Source: Liolophura sinensis
Taxonomy: Eukaryota; Mollusca; Polyplacophora; Chitonida; Chitonidae
Length of the DNA stretch: 64,000 bases
Assembly (NCBI RefSeq): GCF_032854445.1
Contig: NC_088295.1
Location: forward strand, 91,131,805-91,195,804
Direction: 5' to 3'
The position numbers and the translations under genes are program-made. How positions within the stretch are numbered: position 1 is the stretch's first letter; each line of letters starts with the position of its first letter. Of this stretch, positions 60,460 through 64,000 are shown in pieces. The notes under the pieces are model-generated. The model was not told the origin of the DNA. It did no database searches and saw only the letters and a program-made list of their open reading frames with translations.

Positions 60460-62340
60460 AATCACTTTAATCCTGTTTAATATTTAACGTGCCGAGTGAA
60501 GCTTGTTAAATGAACAAACCAATCAGTAGTCTTTTCCCTAAACTCGGAGACACGCTACTATTTGGATCCGATTTCATAACATTTCCTGAACTCGGACTAT
60601 TATCCTGTATGACTTGTGCATGAGATTTGAAATTCCTGTACGAAATGAAAGTTCTCCAACAACAGATTTTCAGTGAATCACATTTATTATGACGAAGGAG
60701 GAGCCAGCAATTGACACAAGTACCACACAGTTGAGTGTCATATGGGACAGAGTCTTAGTTAAGCGTCACATGGGACAGAGTCCCAGTTGAGTATCATATG
60801 AGACAAAGTCTCACGAGACTCTTATCTCAAATGATGATGCCAAAGGTCAATTGATTTATTCTGGTATATAGTATCTGTGGTCCACTTTTGATATCTCAGA
60901 CAAGTTCCACTTATTTGAGCCTGGAGCTGGATTCTCAGGTATGGTGAGACTGATGAGTCCCAGAATTTTGGGACTGGGAAAATTCCCAGATTTTTGACAT
61001 TGTATTCCCGGCTTCATGGGATTGGTTCCCACAAAGTGTCAACTGCCTGAATTCTCAAACTGGATCACAAATCACTTTTCCCGATACTGGGAATTTTCCC
61101 ACTCTTAATAAAATAGCTACTTACTGAGAATGCTTACCAGCAATTTGGTGTCAACTCTCGGCAAATTCCAAGGCCATCTGCATACGCTGAAAAGTCAGCC
61201 TATTTATAGATTTCCACATGGTGTGGGAGGAGCAATGAACCAAATCAGGAGATTCTGATCGGTCAAAAGGGCAATTTTTGACAGTTTGTAAACACAGATG
61301 ACACGATGACGTCATCACGATCGCAACCAAGAACTCCAAAATAATGGCTTTGCTTTGAAGCCAAAATGTAAATGTCAGCGTGTGAAAAGTCCATATTTTT
61401 ATCCATATTACTCAAAAAGTATAACCAATTTGCACACAAGGGTATTAAATGATAAATTCCGTTTCAAACTGTTGTGGGGAAATCCTGGTCCGATTTCTAA
61501 AAGCCTGTAAGTGCGGGTTCTATAGACTCCCTAATTACCTTAAATGTACAAAAATGGCGGCAACACAAACTTTTGCTTTTGAGGTTGAACTGAGGACAAT
61601 GTTTTCTGTGTGAAACAAGAACGAAAATAGAAGGTAAAGGTTTTCCAGATAAGACAATGACGTAGAAATTCGTAATTTCTACATTATCGTCACTACACTG
61701 CTGAGAAATATTTATAATTATCCCAAATATGTAGGAACGCCGATACAACAACAACAACAACATCACCCGTGCATGAAACAGATAAACGTAAGTTTAAAAC
61801 TTCCTACGAGAATAAATAAACGCTATATTGGCTAATATAAATTAATTAGTGTGGCTTCATATAACGTTTTTAAAAAAAGTTCAAAAAATTCATTAAGAAA
61901 TGAATATATGAAACTTCCCTAGGTTAATTTTATTTCTTAAATCCTACTTCCTTAAATTCCGCTACAATATATTATAATCATTTACATCTGTTGTTATATA
62001 TTATCATCACTGCCAATGGATATACTGATGTGTTCAGTTATTTGTATTCTATGCATATGTCTGCAATAAAAGTATTATTGTACTATAATATTGAATTCAG
62101 GTCATATTCAATAAAATTTGTAAAGCCGTATTTTAACTAATTGTTTCTTCTTTTTTTCTTTATTTTCTATATGTAGGTATCCAAAACATGCCGACTAGGG
62201 AGAGGTAATTATACCGCCCATATAACAGCTAAATATGTTAAAAATACAAAGAAAAAACTTTTTTACATATAGACAATCTTTAAATTCAACGATGCCTTTC
62301 AAAAGATGTAGATATTTCCTCGAAAATTTATGAAACATTT
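60460..62340. other. Intergenic sequence without recognised genes
   Basis: Contains a YY1-type motif AAAAATGGCGGC near 61549. ORFs on the minus strand (62 and 89 codons) have no recognisable domain. Confidence 0.45.
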
Positions 62341-62355
62341 TGCACTCATTTACAG

Positions 62356-62528
62356 GTATACAGGCGGAGGACGATGGCTCTGTATATTGCACGAATTTGT
62401 CATAAGAAACAGTCCCACTACGTCTACATTCCGAAAGTATCTACCACAAGTCTGGGTTATAGCGTATTTATATCTAATATTCAATATTGCTAGGCACCCG
62501 TGCCGTCGTAGAGGGCCGAAATGTCACT
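62356..62528 (+). other. Possible decayed Ig-domain exon
   Basis: Between an acceptor-like CTCATTTACAG and a donor-like CACTGTAAGT, one frame reads QAEDDGSVYCTNLS, reminiscent of the DxGxYxC F-strand of Ig domains. Later in the same frame it reads GTRAVVEGRNVTV, like the start of another Ig domain. Three stops interrupt the stretch, so this is at best a relic. Confidence 0.25.
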
Positions 62529-63156
62529 GTAAGTATTTATCTATTACTAACATTTGTTGCTTGTCTGCCGTTATGTGGGTTCGGTGCAGAGAAGCAGATC
62601 AGAGACCCCTTTATTACGCAAATTTCGAGAAGACAGTAGTAACACTCATAATGACACCCTAAGGACAGCGTATATCTTTTTGTCCACTTAACAGATATAT
62701 TGGTATTAAACTGTACACTATCTACATGTACAGTGTAGATAATGAAAACTTTGTATAGTTCTTTAAGTATTAAGGGGACTGAAGCTGGCAGTTTTCCACT
62801 TAAGTGTTGTATCATGCCTGCCTTATGTATGTATATGGTTTCAGTATAATATGGAATATGGTATGCGTGCTGAAAACAAGTCGCTCAAAGCAGTGTATGC
62901 GATTTTGTATGATACGTTCTATAATATATCACGCACGGTGCAACACATCAAATACTACATCACTGTTTCTAAACAGTGATCTCCTAAATCACACCATTGT
63001 GTAGTCCCCAGGCGTATCAGCAGAGTCAGATGTTTCACAAAGCTTGGAACCGATTTGTTCAGGCCTAACATCTTTTGTTCAGGCCTAGACGTTTAATATT
63101 CATAACAACAAAACCCGTGTAAAAAATTGTACTGCTGCCATGTTTTTAGAATCTGG

Positions 63157-63290
63157 GTCAACGAGGCACGCATGCGCAGCAGCGGTTGATCTTTCTGAGA
63201 AATTTAGAATGGAACGAATGTTGGTCAACGAGGCACGCATGCGCAGGAGCTGTTGATCTTTCCGAGAAATTTAGAATGGAATTGTGGGAT
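63157..63290. repeat. 67-bp direct repeat, 2 copies, with GCATGCGC motif
   Basis: GTCAACGAGGCACGCATGCG begins at 63157 and again at 63224. Each copy contains GCATGCGCA, similar to an NRF-1 half-palindrome. Confidence 0.85.
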
Positions 63291-63770
63291 CCGTCATTCT
63301 GCTCCACAGCCTTCAGTCAAGAGCAAATTGCCGGCTCCGCAGTCACTTGGCTTTCTGTCTGTCTGAACTGGCAGCCGATCAAAATAATCTGTAAGACGTC
63401 GGGTTGGGGGTCACGTGACCAACCTTTCGTGTTTAAAACAAAATGGCCGCCAAATGTTAAAGTATTGGGGAAAGTGTCACTTTCTGCCACTTCGCTAGCG
63501 ACCAGTTAGGCCTAGTTATACAAAATAACGTCACGAAAGCTCTGCACAAATACTCCGACTATCTGGAAAGCTGAAAATTATACAAATCCAACGGATACAA
63601 GATCGCTAACAGCGATTGAAAAATAAGCATTTACCAATGCAATAGCCTTGGGAGGACCGTTTTCTTCCCCACGCCGTTTGTTACTAAGGAGATCACATGG
63701 TCTTTGACTTCCGATCCGTGTTACAAAATAGGGACGTCATGAGAGGTCAACCACGCATGCGCGGGGAGCA
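63157..63770. promoter_or_regulatory. Candidate TATA-less promoter region
   Basis: Within 600 bp lie three NRF-1-like GCATGCGC sites (two in the 67-bp repeat, one at about 63754), GGTCACGTGACC (palindromic E-box, about 63410) and AAAATGGCCGCC (YY1-like, about 63440). Such clusters mark housekeeping promoters in other animals. The gene it would drive is not visible in the window. Confidence 0.35.
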
Positions 63771-63774
63771 AAGT

Positions 63775-64000
63775 CAATTAGCTAGTCAATTAGTTATATA
63801 TGTATGTATGTATAACGTATAAGTCTGTGCTAGTTAATTAGCTTTGTATGTATAACGTATAACTCTGTACCAGTTAATTAGCTATATATGTATGTATAAC
63901 GTATAAGTCTGTACCAGTTAATTAGCTATGTATGTATAGCGTATAAGTCTGTACCAGCTAATTAGCTATAGATGTATGTATGTATAACGTATAAGTCAGT
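63775..64000. repeat. AT-rich minisatellite at the right edge
   Basis: Units contain CAGTTAATTAGCTATATATG and TATGTATAACGTATAAGTCT, about four copies, and run off the window. Confidence 0.88.

Overview
This is a eukaryotic nuclear window, most likely from a shelled mollusc. All recognisable protein-coding content is a head-to-tail cluster of nacrein-like genes on the + strand. These encode secreted alpha-carbonic anhydrases, two of them with long Asn-Gly (NG) tails, a family known from shell and nacre matrix. The intron-rich genes, GT-AG splice sites, tRNA-headed SINEs and abundant minisatellites fit a mollusc. I cannot name the genus from sequence alone.

Layout. 1-2.64 kb: 5' flank, TATA box and signal-peptide exon of gene A. 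2.28-9.12 kb: gene A, 8 exons, 428 residues, intact. 9.2-28.7 kb: no gene recognised; SINEs, several minisatellite fields and a 7 kb satellite with 2.69 kb higher-order copies. 28.75-31.6 kb: a second copy of the gene A 5' block. 31.31-40.65 kb: gene B, 8 exons, 419 residues, intact. 41.6-48.9 kb: three large tandem-repeat fields (24, 51 and 27 bp units). 47.4-53.4 kb: gene C, a decayed third copy with an in-frame stop, a truncated exon 7, a frameshifted exon 8 and no NG tail. 53.6-64 kb: SINE pieces, a 48-bp repeat field, a reverse-transcriptase relic, a possible Ig-domain relic, and near the right edge a cluster of motifs typical of a TATA-less promoter.

Working together. The A and B proteins share a signal peptide, the three zinc-ligand histidines, the Glu106/Thr199 pair and an expected extracellular disulfide. 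By family knowledge they would hydrate CO2 to bicarbonate outside mantle cells. The NG tails may bind mineral or matrix, which is inference. In all three copies the usual proton-shuttle His64 position is Glu, and the Trp after the HFH zinc motif is Val. Coding exon sizes match between A and B (64/24/177 or 174/152/93/67/158 nt plus the tail exon). Their promoters and exon 1 are nearly identical while the catalytic exons are much more diverged, which points to gene conversion or a second, more recent 5' duplication. Roughly a third of the window is tandem repeat, and several of these arrays produce long but probably meaningless ORFs on both strands.
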